Shown here one piece after another: positions 24,925 to 34,293 of a DNA stretch of 64,000 nucleotides; the stretch's first letter is position 1, and each line of letters opens with the position of its first letter. The notes under the pieces are model-generated. The model was given only the letters and a program-made list of their open reading frames with translations. It was not told the DNA's origin and did no database searches. The stretch is from Bradyrhizobium aeschynomenes (GTDB lineage: Bacteria; Pseudomonadota; Alphaproteobacteria; Rhizobiales; Xanthobacteraceae): assembly GCF_013178945.1 (NCBI RefSeq), contig NZ_JABFDM010000007.1:62001-126000 (forward strand). The letters run 5' to 3'. Made by a program: the position numbers and the translations under genes.

Positions 24925-26496
24925 TCAGCGCGTCACGATGTACGCGACGACGGCCCGCTCACATCCCACGTTTCCCAACAAGCGAGAGTGCACGAGAAAT
25001 TCGCGCCTGATGAAGTGTCCCGCGCGAGCGGCGGCTCGTTCGGCCCGCGCGATGCAATCCGGCTGGTCGCGGAAACAGAGCGAAACCCAGCCGCGCTCCT
25101 CGGTCGTCTCGCGCGAGGGATCCGCAGCAGGTTGATCCGCGGCAGCGGGCAGGCCGTAATGCGGATGGTCGGCGCTGTAGAAGGCCGTCGCAAGCGCGAG
25201 GCTTTCGGTGCCGCCGATATACGCGAGCGGCCGTCCGGTCAGTTCGCGCCATTGTCGCGTCGCTTCCTCGGCGGTCTGCCGATAATATGTACGTCCCTCT
25301 TCGTAGCCATGGTTGTTGCGATAGAGTGCATGGAGCGGAGCTGCGACGGTGGCGGCTGCGACGGCGATGCCGGCCGTCAGCACCGCGACGTTGACGGTGT
25401 GGAAGCGCGCGATGCGGTGGCTTGTCCCGCACACGATGATCACCACGAACATGAACAGTCCCTGCAGCGCCCACAGCGACGGCAGGTCGGTGCCCATGAT
25501 CAGCGCGTTGACGACGGGCAGGCTCACGGTGCCGATGGCGATGGATGACAGCAGCCGCAGGCCGCCGTTCAGCGCGGCCATCTCGGCGGGGAGACGTCTG
25601 ATCCGTGCGCCGACCACCATGATCCAGGTCACGGCCGGCAGCGCCATCGCGGCGAGCAGCCCAAGCACGAAAAACAGCGAATCCCGTGCGGATGTGGCGA
25701 GGTCGGACGCGGCGTGCGCCAGCGCATGCTGGATCGGTGCTCCGCCGCTCGCGCCCAGCCAGTCCAGATGCATGGAGAGGGCGCCGAGACCGGCGGCCGC
25801 CGAGATCCATGGCGATGCCGAGGTGAAGTAGGCCCGCCGCTGCGGATGCGCGATGGCCGCCAGCGCGAAGCTCATCACGAGAAAGATCGAATAATACTTG
25901 CCGAGCACCGCGAGCGCAGCCGCCGTGCCGGCGGCGATCGACCACGGCATCGTGCGGGTCTCGAACGCCCGCAGGAAGCAATAGGTCGCCAGCGGCCAGG
26001 TCGCGAGCTGCACCGAGTTCGCGTTGAAGCGCTGGGCGTGAAACTGATAGGTGGGGGTCAGCATCAGCAGCAGCAGCACGATCACGCGCTTGTCGCCGGT
26101 CACGAAGCGGCGGGACACCAGGTCGACGAACCACAGCGCCAACGCCGCGTTGGTCATCGCCATCAGGTGAAACGACCAGTCGGACAAGGGGAACATGGTG
26201 GTCCAGGCGCGGGCGACCCAGCCCATCAGGGGCGGATGCTTGGCGTAGCCCCAGGCGAGCTGTCGTCCGAATGCCCACGTTTCCAGGACATCGGGGTGCA
26301 GCCCGGCGCCGGAATAGGCGATGGTGAGATAGCCGGTCCAGACGGCCACGAAGCACAGAAGCAGCAGCGGCACGGCCCAGCCGGCCTCGATGCCGTCGAG
26401 CCAGCGCAGCAACGGCTGTCGCCACGCCGCCGGATTGCGATCCGACCGTTCGGCGGTCGCCGCGAAGGCAAGGTCAGGAAACATGTCGGTCTGCAT
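24925..26496 (-). CDS. GT39-like polytopic glycosyltransferase (ArnT/PMT superfamily)
   Basis: A 523-residue integral membrane protein with about ten to twelve hydrophobic helices. The first extracytoplasmic loop holds the acidic site typical of lipid-dependent GT39 enzymes (HPDVLETWAFGRQLAWGYAK, followed by HPPLMGW). These enzymes move a sugar from an undecaprenyl or dolichyl-type carrier to lipid A, protein or glycan at the periplasmic side. The C-terminal 130 residues are soluble and probably periplasmic. It stands alone, convergent with the small exported gene, so acceptor and sugar are unknown. Confidence 0.85.
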   Translation of the reverse strand: MQTDMFPDLAFAATAERSDRNPAAWRQPLLRWLDGIEAGWAVPLLLLCFVAVWTGYLTIAYSGAGLHPDVLETWAFGRQLAWGYAKHPPLMGWVARAWTTMFPLSDWSFHLMAMTNAALALWFVDLVSRRFVTGDKRVIVLLLLMLTPTYQFHAQRFNANSVQLATWPLATYCFLRAFETRTMPWSIAAGTAAALAVLGKYYSIFLVMSFALAAIAHPQRRAYFTSASPWISAAAGLGALSMHLDWLGASGGAPIQHALAHAASDLATSARDSLFFVLGLLAAMALPAVTWIMVVGARIRRLPAEMAALNGGLRLLSSIAIGTVSLPVVNALIMGTDLPSLWALQGLFMFVVIIVCGTSHRIARFHTVNVAVLTAGIAVAAATVAAPLHALYRNNHGYEEGRTYYRQTAEEATRQWRELTGRPLAYIGGTESLALATAFYSADHPHYGLPAAADQPAADPSRETTEERGWVSLCFRDQPDCIARAERAAARAGHFIRREFLVHSRLLGNVGCERAVVAYIVTR

Positions 26497-26898
26497 CAGG
26501 AAAGGAGCGCCCGTCGCGACGTTGGGTCGGCGGTGGCAGGGTCCGGGCAGGAAAGGGGCGGCTGAGCTTCGTCGCAGCCGAACGATGATGGCGGCAGCGG
26601 AGATGGCGCCGCGGCCGGGGGTGGGATCGGGACCGGCCGGCCTGTCCGGTCGATCATGCGTCAGTCTTCACGTGGAGATATCCTGGGCGATTGCTGGGCG
26701 CGCAGCTTCGGCCAGGACGATTACGGCAGCCTGACATGCGCGGCCCATGCGCACCGACCCACGAGAGGTTGGCTCACGGCTGCCATGCGACGTCATACGA
26801 TGGCAAACGCGCCGGCTGAGACGTCGTGCAGCTTGCAACCGGAGATCATCAAGATGAACGCGGAGCAGACCTCGGAACGGGTGCCCGGACGCCGTCGA
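26497..26898. other. Intergenic region upstream of the two-component pair
   Basis: About 400 bases between divergent genes. One open frame (26656-26925) has an unconvincing composition and would overlap the triple repeat at 26899. I see no other element and treat it as non-coding. Confidence 0.5.
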
Positions 26899-26931
26899 TG
26901 TAATCCTATTGTAATCCGCCAGTAATCAATA
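26899..26931 (+). promoter_or_regulatory. Triple 11-bp direct repeat, probable OmpR/PhoB-type binding sites
   Basis: TGTAATCC (26899), TGTAATCC (26910) and AGTAATCA (26921) are spaced exactly 11 bp apart, one helical turn. This is the arrangement bound by winged-helix response regulators. It lies 18-50 bp upstream of such a regulator's own start, suggesting autoregulation. Confidence 0.6.
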
Positions 26932-26948
26932 GAAACACTGGCGTATCG

Positions 26949-27638
26949 ATGGTGCGGGAGAGTGACGTGCGCGTTCTGGTCGTTGAGGATGATCCTCAGC
27001 TGGGAATCTGGCTGCGGGATGCACTCGCGACCGCGTTCGGCTCGTCGGATATCGTCACCACGCTCGACGAGGGCCGGGCGGCGATCGCCGTGCGCAATTT
27101 CGAGCTCGTGGTGATCGACCGCGGCCTGCCCGATGGCGACGGGCTGGCGCTGCTGCCGCACCTGCGGCAGCAGAAGCCGAGCCCGGCGACCGTGGTGCTG
27201 ACGGCGCTCGACGACCCCGCCGACATCGCGCGGGCGCTGGATGAGGGCGCGGACGACTACGTCGCCAAGCCGTTCGAGCCGATCGAGCTTGTCGCACGCG
27301 CACGAGCGGTGCTGCGCCGGCTGTTTCTCGATCGCGGCGCGATGGTCTCGATCGCCAATCTGAGCTACGACATCGTCAATCGCGCGGTCTGCGTCGATCA
27401 GACGCCCATCGTCGTGCCGCGGCGCGAGCTGGCAATTCTCGAGGCGCTGGTCCGCGGCAGCGGACGCGTGGTCCTGCGCGAGACGCTCGAATCGGCGGCG
27501 TACGGCTTCGAGGACGAGATCCAGTCGAATGCGATCGAGGCCCACGTCTCCCGGCTGCGCCGGCGGCTGCGCGAGGCAAATTGCAAGGCCACGATCAGGC
27601 CGGTGCGCGGCCTCGGCTATCTCCTGAGCGGCGAGTGA
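26949..27638 (+). CDS. OmpR/PhoB-family response regulator
   Basis: A 229-residue regulator. The receiver domain has the acidic pocket VVEDD (12-16), phosphoacceptor Asp57 in VVIDRGLPDGDG, Thr in VVLTALDD and Lys in YVAKPFEP. The winged-helix DNA-binding domain runs from about 130 to 227, ending with SNAIEAHVSRLRRRLREA and RPVRGLGYLLS. It is a full-length member of the family. Its TGA overlaps the GTG that opens the histidine kinase gene. Three direct repeats upstream are likely its own binding sites. Confidence 0.93.
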   Translation: MVRESDVRVLVVEDDPQLGIWLRDALATAFGSSDIVTTLDEGRAAIAVRNFELVVIDRGLPDGDGLALLPHLRQQKPSPATVVLTALDDPADIARALDEGADDYVAKPFEPIELVARARAVLRRLFLDRGAMVSIANLSYDIVNRAVCVDQTPIVVPRRELAILEALVRGSGRVVLRETLESAAYGFEDEIQSNAIEAHVSRLRRRLREANCKATIRPVRGLGYLLSGE

Positions 27639-29095
27639 CGGGCATGAGGTGGCAGAAGGTCGCTCGCGTCCGTCGCTCCATCACGCTGCTGTCGGCGACG
27701 CTGATCGGGGTCGTCAGCACCATCATGCTGATCTGCGCCGCGGCCTTGCTGATCCGGTTCGGCGGCGACGACGACGGAACGTGGGGCGCGGCCGATGTCG
27801 CCGATGCGCTGAAGGAGGCGGTGGCGCGGGACGCCGGCGGGCGGCTGCTCATCAAGCAGACGGCGCGTCTCGACAAGATCATCCAGGATTTTCCGACCTT
27901 CTGGTACGTCGTGTCGGACAAGAGCGGCGAGGTCAGCTACGGGCCGATTCCGAAATGGCGGCCGCAAAAGCATCCGTCGTCGCAGGACAGCACGAGCTTT
28001 CTGGCCTACGCCATCGACGGCGAGACCCGGAACCTGAAGCGCATGACGGCCATCCGGAACACGCCGGTGGGCGAGGTCTGGATCGAGACCGGCGGCGTGG
28101 CCTACACCTCGACGCAGCTGATGCTGGGCACGCTGACCGACGCGACGATCGTGGCGCTCCCGATCATTCTCGTGCTGCTTGCGACGGTGGTTGCGGCCCT
28201 GGTGTTCGTGCCGACGCTGATCGCGCGCCCGGTCCGCGCGGTGGCGAGGGCGGCCGAGATGATCGACGGCGTGCCGGACGGCCGCCGTCTGCCGGAGCGG
28301 GACGCGCCGGCCGAGTTGCTGCCGCTGGTCACCGCATTCAATCGTGCGCTGTCCCGCATCGATCACGCCGCCGAGGCGCAGCGCAACTTCCTCTCCAACG
28401 CCGCGCATGAGCTGAGGACGCCGCTGACCAACGCACGCACGATGCTCGAGACGGTGCCGGACGCCGGCCTGCGCTCCAGGCTTGTTGCCGAAAACCAGAA
28501 GCTGTCCGCGATCGTCACCATGCTCCTGCAATTGGCGCGCATCTCGATGGAGCCGGCCGAGCTGACCGAGATCGATCTAGTCGCGCTGGCGCGTCGCGTC
28601 ACGGCGGAGCACGTGCCGATGGCGCTGAAGGCCGGCCTCGAGATCGGCTTCGCCGGGCCCGAGGCACCGGTGTGGATCCAGGGCTCGGAGCCGGCTGTTG
28701 CCGCGGCAATCTCCAACCTGATCAGAAACGCCGTCACGCATGCCGCCGCGGGCGGACCGATTCTCGTCGACGTCGACGCAACGGCGCGCTTGAGCGTGAT
28801 CGATTCCGGGCCGGGATTGCCGTCGGATCAGCCCGAACGCCTGCTGCAGCCGTTCGCGCGCGGACCCGCCCGCTGCGAAGGCATGGGACTCGGGCTTTCC
28901 ATCGTGTCGCAGGTCATGCTGACGCACCATGGCCGCGTCGCGCTGCACGAGACGCCCGGTGGAGGCACCACGGTGGAGCTGAGCTTCGCACGCGCCTCGA
29001 CCCCGCGAGGCGGCGCATCGATCGCCGCCGACGAGGTCTCTCCGCCCCGGCGGCGCGCCGCAGGAAAGGCCGGGCTGCAGCCGCACTCGGGCTGA
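27635..29095 (+). CDS. Sensor histidine kinase, partner of the adjacent regulator
   Basis: A 486-residue kinase from the GTG that overlaps the regulator stop; an ATG three codons later is the alternative. TM1 is near residues 17-42. A periplasmic sensor region of about 110 residues follows, then TM2 (ALPIILVLLATVVAALVFVP), a HAMP linker, HisKA with the phosphoacceptor His in NAAHELRTPLTNAR, and HATPase_c (NLIRNAVTHA, DSGPGLPSD, GMGLGLSIV). It resembles QseC/TctE-type sensors. The tail after HATPase is basic and Pro/Arg-rich. The signal is unknown. Confidence 0.92.
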   Translation: MTGMRWQKVARVRRSITLLSATLIGVVSTIMLICAAALLIRFGGDDDGTWGAADVADALKEAVARDAGGRLLIKQTARLDKIIQDFPTFWYVVSDKSGEVSYGPIPKWRPQKHPSSQDSTSFLAYAIDGETRNLKRMTAIRNTPVGEVWIETGGVAYTSTQLMLGTLTDATIVALPIILVLLATVVAALVFVPTLIARPVRAVARAAEMIDGVPDGRRLPERDAPAELLPLVTAFNRALSRIDHAAEAQRNFLSNAAHELRTPLTNARTMLETVPDAGLRSRLVAENQKLSAIVTMLLQLARISMEPAELTEIDLVALARRVTAEHVPMALKAGLEIGFAGPEAPVWIQGSEPAVAAAISNLIRNAVTHAAAGGPILVDVDATARLSVIDSGPGLPSDQPERLLQPFARGPARCEGMGLGLSIVSQVMLTHHGRVALHETPGGGTTVELSFARASTPRGGASIAADEVSPPRRRAAGKAGLQPHSG

Positions 29096-29113
29096 GCTTC
29101 AATCCTCGAAACC

Positions 29114-30292
29114 TCAGCGCGTCTCCTTGCTCCGCTGCCACTTCAGGAAGTCGCTGTAGAGCCGCGCCGCCTCGTCCGAGGACATCCGCGCCTGCGCCTT
29201 GCGCTCGTCGAGGAATTTGCGGAATTCGGCGGGGTTGCCGTCCGTCGTCGGCGACTGCATCGCCCGCGCGCCCTCGAGCCATTCCTGCGCCGCCTTGAAG
29301 CGGACCAGGCCCTGCACCGGCGCCGACAGCACGGTGTCGCGCCATTTCGGATGCCGCGGCGGCGACTGCAGCACCTGGATCTTGCCGAACAGCGCATCGA
29401 CGAACCGCGCCGTGCGGCGATAGCGCTCGCTGTTCTCGGGCCAGTTGTACACCATCAGCACGGTGGAGGCGGCGACCGCGTCGATCCTGGCGCCCGGCGG
29501 CACCAGGTTCGGATATTCCTCCGACGAGAACGCGGTCGGCAGATAGATGTCCTGCAACGCGCGGTCATAGGGCACGGCGAGCAGATGCAGTCGGCCGCCC
29601 TCGTTCTTGATGCCCTTGATGATCGGTGCGTCCTTCGACACCGAGGCGATCCAGGCATCGCCCTGGCCGTCGATCAGCTTCTGCAGGCCGCCGGTCGGAT
29701 CGGTCTGCGAGTCGATGTCGGCCTGGATGCCGAGCCGCCGGAAGATCGTGCGCGCGGCAGGCAGGCCGATCGAGCGTTCGGCAAACACGCGCTTGCCGTT
29801 GAGATCCTGCAACGAGCGGATTTCGCGCCGCGCGACGATGTGGACGTCGTTGTGAAACAGCTGCGCGATGTAGCGTACGCGCTGGGCGATGTCCGGGATG
29901 TTGTATTCCGTCTTGACGAACTCCATCGCGTCGGTGGCGACGAAGCCCATGTCGATGTTTTTCAGCATGATGATGTCGACGAGGTTCTGCGCCGAGCCCT
30001 TGCCGAGGATCGGCAGCACGCGCAGGCTCTCGCCTTCGTCGAGCACCGCGGCCATGTCCGAGCCCATCACCGACATCGGTCCGCCGATCGGTGCGGTGAT
30101 GACGGTGACCGTGCCCGAGTTCAGCGATTCACGATCCGGCAGGGTGCCGACATGGGCCGCGCCGACATGGGCCGCGCCGGCCGGGGCGCGCTGCTGCTGC
30201 GCCCGCGCGCTGTCGCCGGGCCCGCAGGCCGTTGCCAGGATGATCGCCGAAATGATTGCGCAAACATCGACACGCGCCACACCTGCCCCCAA
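29114..30292 (-). CDS. TAXI-family TRAP transporter solute-binding protein (orphan)
   Basis: A 392-residue exported binding protein. The N-terminal signal segment (CAIISAIILATACGPG) contains a possible lipobox-like ATAC, and a linker carries the repeated peptide AAHVG. The body shows TAXI-type features: VTVITAPIGGPMSVMGSDMA, RSLQDLNGKRVFAERS, then DAWIASVSKDAPIIKGI. TAXI proteins bind small organic acids for TRAP importers. No DctQ/DctM gene is adjacent, so it may serve a distant permease or act as a sensor. It is convergent with the histidine kinase gene, 18 bp away. Confidence 0.82.
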   Translation of the reverse strand: MGAGVARVDVCAIISAIILATACGPGDSARAQQQRAPAGAAHVGAAHVGTLPDRESLNSGTVTVITAPIGGPMSVMGSDMAAVLDEGESLRVLPILGKGSAQNLVDIIMLKNIDMGFVATDAMEFVKTEYNIPDIAQRVRYIAQLFHNDVHIVARREIRSLQDLNGKRVFAERSIGLPAARTIFRRLGIQADIDSQTDPTGGLQKLIDGQGDAWIASVSKDAPIIKGIKNEGGRLHLLAVPYDRALQDIYLPTAFSSEEYPNLVPPGARIDAVAASTVLMVYNWPENSERYRRTARFVDALFGKIQVLQSPPRHPKWRDTVLSAPVQGLVRFKAAQEWLEGARAMQSPTTDGNPAEFRKFLDERKAQARMSSDEAARLYSDFLKWQRSKETR

Positions 30293-30516
30293 CGCTTCCT
30301 TGAAGTCATTCTAATTTGGCAGTGCACTTAGCAATTCGATCCGGGCCGAATTTTGTCCTCGTCGTGGTGGTGCGCAAGAAGCTGCAAAGTAGCCCAATCA
30401 ATTCCATGCTGCGGCTGGAATCGCAGTGGGGCGGCCGCTTCCGTGCCCGGCTCACGGCGCGCCGTTGGCGCGATGCGTCAACTGGTCGCGCCGTGCTCCA
30501 CATGCGTACTAACAAC

Positions 30517-31467
30517 TCAAGCGCTGGCCTTGTCGAGCCGCGCAACCTGTTCGGGAGTCAGCGCGAGCTGCGTCGCCGCCACCAGCGTGTCGACATGCTC
30601 CGGCTTCGTGGCGCTGGCGATCGGCGCGGTGACGGACGGTTTGGCCAGCAGCCAGGCCAGCGCAATCGCGGCCGGCTGCGCGCCGGTTTCGCGCGCGACC
30701 GCGTCGAGGCCGGCGAGAATGCGCATGCCGCGCTCGTTCATGTATTTGGGAATCGCGCGGGTGCCGCGCGGGCTCTGGCCGAGATCGGCCTCCGAGCGGT
30801 ATTTGCCGGTGAGGAAGCCGGCAGCGAGCGAGAAGAAGGTAATGACACCGACGCCGTTGTCCTCGCAGACGCGCTGCAGCGCGCCTTCATAGGAAGCGCG
30901 CTCCGCGAGGCTGTATTCCGGCTGCAGGCTCTCATAGCGCGGCAGGCCGTTCGCCTTGGATATGTCGAGCGCGGCCTGCAGCCGCTCCGCCGAGAAGTTC
31001 GAGGCGCCGATGACGCGCACCTTGCCCGCCTTGATGAGCCTGTCGTAGGCCGAAAGCGTCTCCTCCTGCGGCGTGGCCTCGTCGTCCTTGTGCGACTGAT
31101 AGAGATCGATCACGTCGGTCTGCAGCCGGCGCAAGCTGTCCTCCACGGCGCGGGCGATGTAGTCGGCCTTCAGCCCGACCTTGCCGTCGCCCATGTCCAT
31201 GCCGACCTTGGTGGCGAGGATGATCTTGCCGCGGTTGCCGCGCAGCTTCATCCATTTGCCGATGATGGTCTCGGACTCGCCGCCGGCATGGCCCGGCACC
31301 CAGCGCGAATAGACGTCGGCGGTGTCGAGGAAGCTGATGCCGGTCTCCAGCACCTTGTCGAGCAGGCGGAACGAGGCGGCTTCGTCGACCGTCCAGCCGA
31401 ACACGTTGCAGCCGAAGCAGAGGGGCGGGACGGTGAGGCCTGAGCGGCCGAGCGGACGATGCTTCAT
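30517..31467 (-). CDS. Aldo/keto reductase
   Basis: A 316-residue NADPH-dependent oxidoreductase with the AKR TIM-barrel fold. The catalytic tetrad is visible: Asp and Tyr in FLDTADVYSRW, Lys in ILATKVGMD, His in LYQSHKDD. The N-terminus KHRPLGRSGLTVPPLCFGCN is standard for this family. The ATG at 31467 follows CGAGAGATCGTC. A frame extension to 31611 is not homologous and is rejected. Substrate unknown; carbonyl detoxification is the usual suggestion. No operon partner. Confidence 0.93.
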   Translation of the reverse strand: MKHRPLGRSGLTVPPLCFGCNVFGWTVDEAASFRLLDKVLETGISFLDTADVYSRWVPGHAGGESETIIGKWMKLRGNRGKIILATKVGMDMGDGKVGLKADYIARAVEDSLRRLQTDVIDLYQSHKDDEATPQEETLSAYDRLIKAGKVRVIGASNFSAERLQAALDISKANGLPRYESLQPEYSLAERASYEGALQRVCEDNGVGVITFFSLAAGFLTGKYRSEADLGQSPRGTRAIPKYMNERGMRILAGLDAVARETGAQPAAIALAWLLAKPSVTAPIASATKPEHVDTLVAATQLALTPEQVARLDKASA

Positions 31468-31729
31468 GACGATCTCTCGATTCGGGAGGGCTTGTGACAT
31501 GTGTGGCTGGATATGTGGCGAGCGCCTGCGACAGATTGCCTCCGTTCGTCGCGCGTGACCAGCGCGGCGGGAGCATGGCGGGGCCGCCATGGCGCAGCCA
31601 AACCATGGCACCGCTGCCCCGAAGAGGTTCCGACGACGTCAGACTTTCCACTTAGTTGCCGATGATGGTCCGCCCATTGCGAGCGCCTTGCAGATGAGGA
31701 TGCGAGGCCCCGGGTGAGGAGTCCGTCCA

Positions 31730-32971
31730 ATGAACACGCTGACCTATGACCAGCTCGGATTGAGCTCCGACGCCCTGATGGTGCAGGATACGGCCGCGGC
31801 GAACAACACGACGACCACGACGGCCGCCGCCGCGACGCCCTTCGTGCTGCCGCCGGATGCGGTCTCGGATCCGGTCGTGCATGCCGACGGCTCGGAGACC
31901 GTGTCGGTTCACACCGGCGGCCTCACCTTCAACCTGACCTTCGACGCGGCGGGCGCTGCCGCTCCGGAAAGCTTCCGGGCCGGCGTCGAGCAGGCCGCCG
32001 CGATCCTGTCGTCGGCGATCACCGACGAGGCCACGATCAACCTGTCGATCGAATATGCCGGCACCGGCGGCGGCGCCGGCGCCAATGTCAGCGACGGCGT
32101 GTTCGCCAACTACGCGTCGCTGCGGACCGATCTGCAGGACCACGCGGCGGCAGGCGACACCGTGTTCGACAATCTGCCGAACACGCGGGCGGTGCAGGGC
32201 CATTCCCAGGTGTTCGTCGCCAATGCGCAGGCCAAGGTGCTCGGCCTGATCGACCCGAACGACACCACGACCGAGGACGGTTTCGCCATCTTCAACACCG
32301 ACATCCCGACGCAGTCGCTGGTCGGCGTCGCGCTGCACGAGCTGTCGCATGCGCTCGGGCGCGTGCCCTCGCCGGGCAATCTCGACATCTTCGATCTGTT
32401 CGACTTCACCAGGCCCGGCCAGAACCTGATCAACAACAGCATCAGCTCGGCACCGCCGGCCTATTTTTCGCTCGACGGCGGCGTCACCAAGATTGCCGAT
32501 TACGGCCAGAACTCCGATCCGGCCGACTTCCTCAACACCGGCATCCAGGGCGCCAACGATCCTTTGAACGAGTTCTACAATCCGACCACGTCGCAGACGC
32601 TGTCACCGATCGACCTCGTGGTGCTGGAGACGCTCGGCTACAACATCACGACGCCGGACACCGCGGCGCTGCTCGCCGAGCTGCCCCAGGCGCGCGGCGT
32701 CGCCGCTCCCGTGCAGACCGTGCAGCAGGCCGCGGCCATCAACTCCGCTGTCGCGGCCGAAACCGCGGCCAGCCTGATCAAGCTGGGCGACGCGGCCGGT
32801 GCCGCGCAGGTGCTGGCCAATGCCGAGGCCGATGCGGCCGCAGCCAACGGCACGACCACCACCAACGCGAACGGCATGACGCACGAGGCGGCCCTCCACG
32901 ACCCCTATGCCGGCAACGCCCACTACGATTCCATGATGGCCATGCACCTGCACAACATCACCGCGAACTGA
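31730..32971 (+). CDS. NF038122-type secreted metalloprotease
   Basis: A 413-residue protein with a zinc-protease motif HExxHxxGR: His203-Glu204-Leu-Ser-His207 in ALHELSHALGRVP. The N-terminal segment is Thr/Ala-rich (NNTTTTTAAAATP) with no classical signal peptide. The C-terminal 80 residues are rich in Ala, Asn and Thr, as in proteins secreted by type I systems. The overall pattern (LSIEYAGTGGGAGANVSDGV, then SPIDLVVLETLGYN) fits the NF038122 metalloprotease family. It is monocistronic. A large extracellular role is inferred. Confidence 0.8.
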   Translation: MNTLTYDQLGLSSDALMVQDTAAANNTTTTTAAAATPFVLPPDAVSDPVVHADGSETVSVHTGGLTFNLTFDAAGAAAPESFRAGVEQAAAILSSAITDEATINLSIEYAGTGGGAGANVSDGVFANYASLRTDLQDHAAAGDTVFDNLPNTRAVQGHSQVFVANAQAKVLGLIDPNDTTTEDGFAIFNTDIPTQSLVGVALHELSHALGRVPSPGNLDIFDLFDFTRPGQNLINNSISSAPPAYFSLDGGVTKIADYGQNSDPADFLNTGIQGANDPLNEFYNPTTSQTLSPIDLVVLETLGYNITTPDTAALLAELPQARGVAAPVQTVQQAAAINSAVAAETAASLIKLGDAAGAAQVLANAEADAAAANGTTTTNANGMTHEAALHDPYAGNAHYDSMMAMHLHNITAN

Positions 32972-33304
32972 GCTCGACGTCACCGGCACGGCGCCTGCCG
33001 GCAAGGCGCGCCGTGACGGAAACCCCAAGCCGGTTCGTATCGTCGAGCCGCGATGCGGCAGGATGCGCGGGGCTTCCCGCGACGCCGCGCCCGCATCCGC
33101 CAGCCCGACGGCGCCATCCGTACGATGCGCGCGAGACATTATGGCCGCGCAACAATCTCAGTGTCGTCCCGGGCGGAGACCCGGGACCCATAACCACCGG
33201 CCGACATGTGAGGCACGCGAGCAGGCGGCGCATGCCCGCCACTCGCGGAGCCCGGCAGCGCGAGCGGCAAGTCGATTAGTTTTCTGCAGCGCCACTGCTA
33301 ATTC
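32972..33304. other. Intergenic region with one REP-like unit (33161-33220)
   Basis: A 330-base gap between convergent genes. It carries one REP unit, GTCGTCCCGGGCGGAGACCC running into GGGACCCATAACCACCGG. That is the half-type with the CCCATAACCAC tail also seen in clusters A and F. Nothing else is recognisable. Confidence 0.7.
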
Positions 33305-33622
33305 CTAGCGGCACTCGTCGATTGGATATTGCTGGGCGCTGCCGGGGCTGTCGAAGACGTCGACGAAGACCTTGATGCCGGTCTTGCAACGGGCGATGCA
33401 GGCGTTGGTCTCGGCGTTGCATCGGTTGATGTATGTGTCGAAATATCGCGCCGAAACCCTAGTCCTCGCCGAGGAGCGACATTCCTCGCCCTGCCGGGAG
33501 CACGACTTGGCATCAGCAGCGCGCGGCAGCATCGCGGCAGCGAGCATGATGGCCGTCGTCAGCGCTGCGGACTTGAAGCGCCGCGACCCCGCCGCCGTCA
33601 ACCAGTTGGTAACAGATCTCAC
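33305..33622 (-). CDS. Small cysteine-containing exported protein
   Basis: A 105-residue protein beginning at a GTG. A signal peptide (FKSAALTTAIMLAAAMLPRA, cleavage near ADA-KS) is followed by a mature domain of about 65 residues with six cysteines (CSRQGEEC, INRCNAETNACIARC and DECR at the end). The even number suggests disulfides in the periplasm. I do not recognise a family. A later start inside the hydrophobic part would destroy the signal peptide, so the GTG is kept. Confidence 0.65.
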   Translation of the reverse strand: MRSVTNWLTAAGSRRFKSAALTTAIMLAAAMLPRAADAKSCSRQGEECRSSARTRVSARYFDTYINRCNAETNACIARCKTGIKVFVDVFDSPGSAQQYPIDECR

Positions 33623-33863
33623 CCGCGAGCCCTCCGCCTGACGAGGGCACCATCAGAGCGAGAGATGTATTGAAATTTTATCAACCGTGGCGAGTGGCGG
33701 TGCCCTCGTTTCGGGATGTCCGCACGCGCCCGCCAAGGTGCGCCGCCTGCCGCGTACGCTGCTTGTCGTGAAGGACGGAGATGCCGGGGCGATGCCGGCG
33801 AGCGATCGGACGGTGAAGGAGCGGCCCGCTCACGACCGATCGCCGCGGTTCCGGCGCGGCAGG

Positions 33864-34079
33864 TCAGGATCGCTCGCGGTCGCGTTGTCGATCCAGCTGG
33901 CGCAGATAGCTCAAGCCGCAGACGGTCAGCCGGCCGGGATCATGCACGCCCTGTTCGGCGACCCCGCGCATATGCCGCGCCAGCGCGCGCCGCGTTCCCT
34001 GGTCCAGATCACGTCTGGCCATGCGGCGATAGATCTGCATCGCTCGAGAGAGCGGCTTGGCGAGTTCGATTCGAGGCAT
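33864..34079 (-). CDS. Small basic hypothetical protein
   Basis: A 71-residue frame from the ATG at 34079: PRIELAKPLSRAMQIYRRMA, ending in GRLTVCGLSYLRQLDRQRDR. It is strongly basic and helical, with coding-like third-position GC. The frame opens further to 34220, but that part is Arg/Ser-rich and looks non-coding. No family is recognised. It is divergent from the lipoprotein at 34294. Confidence 0.45.
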   Translation of the reverse strand: MPRIELAKPLSRAMQIYRRMARRDLDQGTRRALARHMRGVAEQGVHDPGRLTVCGLSYLRQLDRQRDRERS

Positions 34080-34293
34080 CGGAGTCAACGGCAGCCGACG
34101 GCGATGGTTCCGAGATTTCGGCCATCGGGTCCTGCTGCTGCGCGGATCGTTGGGAGACGTCCGGGACGGAAGCACCAGATCCGGCGCGTCGCGTGTTGCG
34201 CGGCCCACGGGAACTCGCATAACCTTCCGGTGGCGCGAATACGACGGTGATCACTCGGGGGCGAGGCGATCGTTCGGCGCTGGGGGACCGTTG

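Noticed and set aside
33687..34250. A 187-codon plus-strand frame
   Set aside because: The composition is Arg/Pro/His-rich and it overlaps the small basic protein on the minus strand; there is no start signal or recognisable motif.
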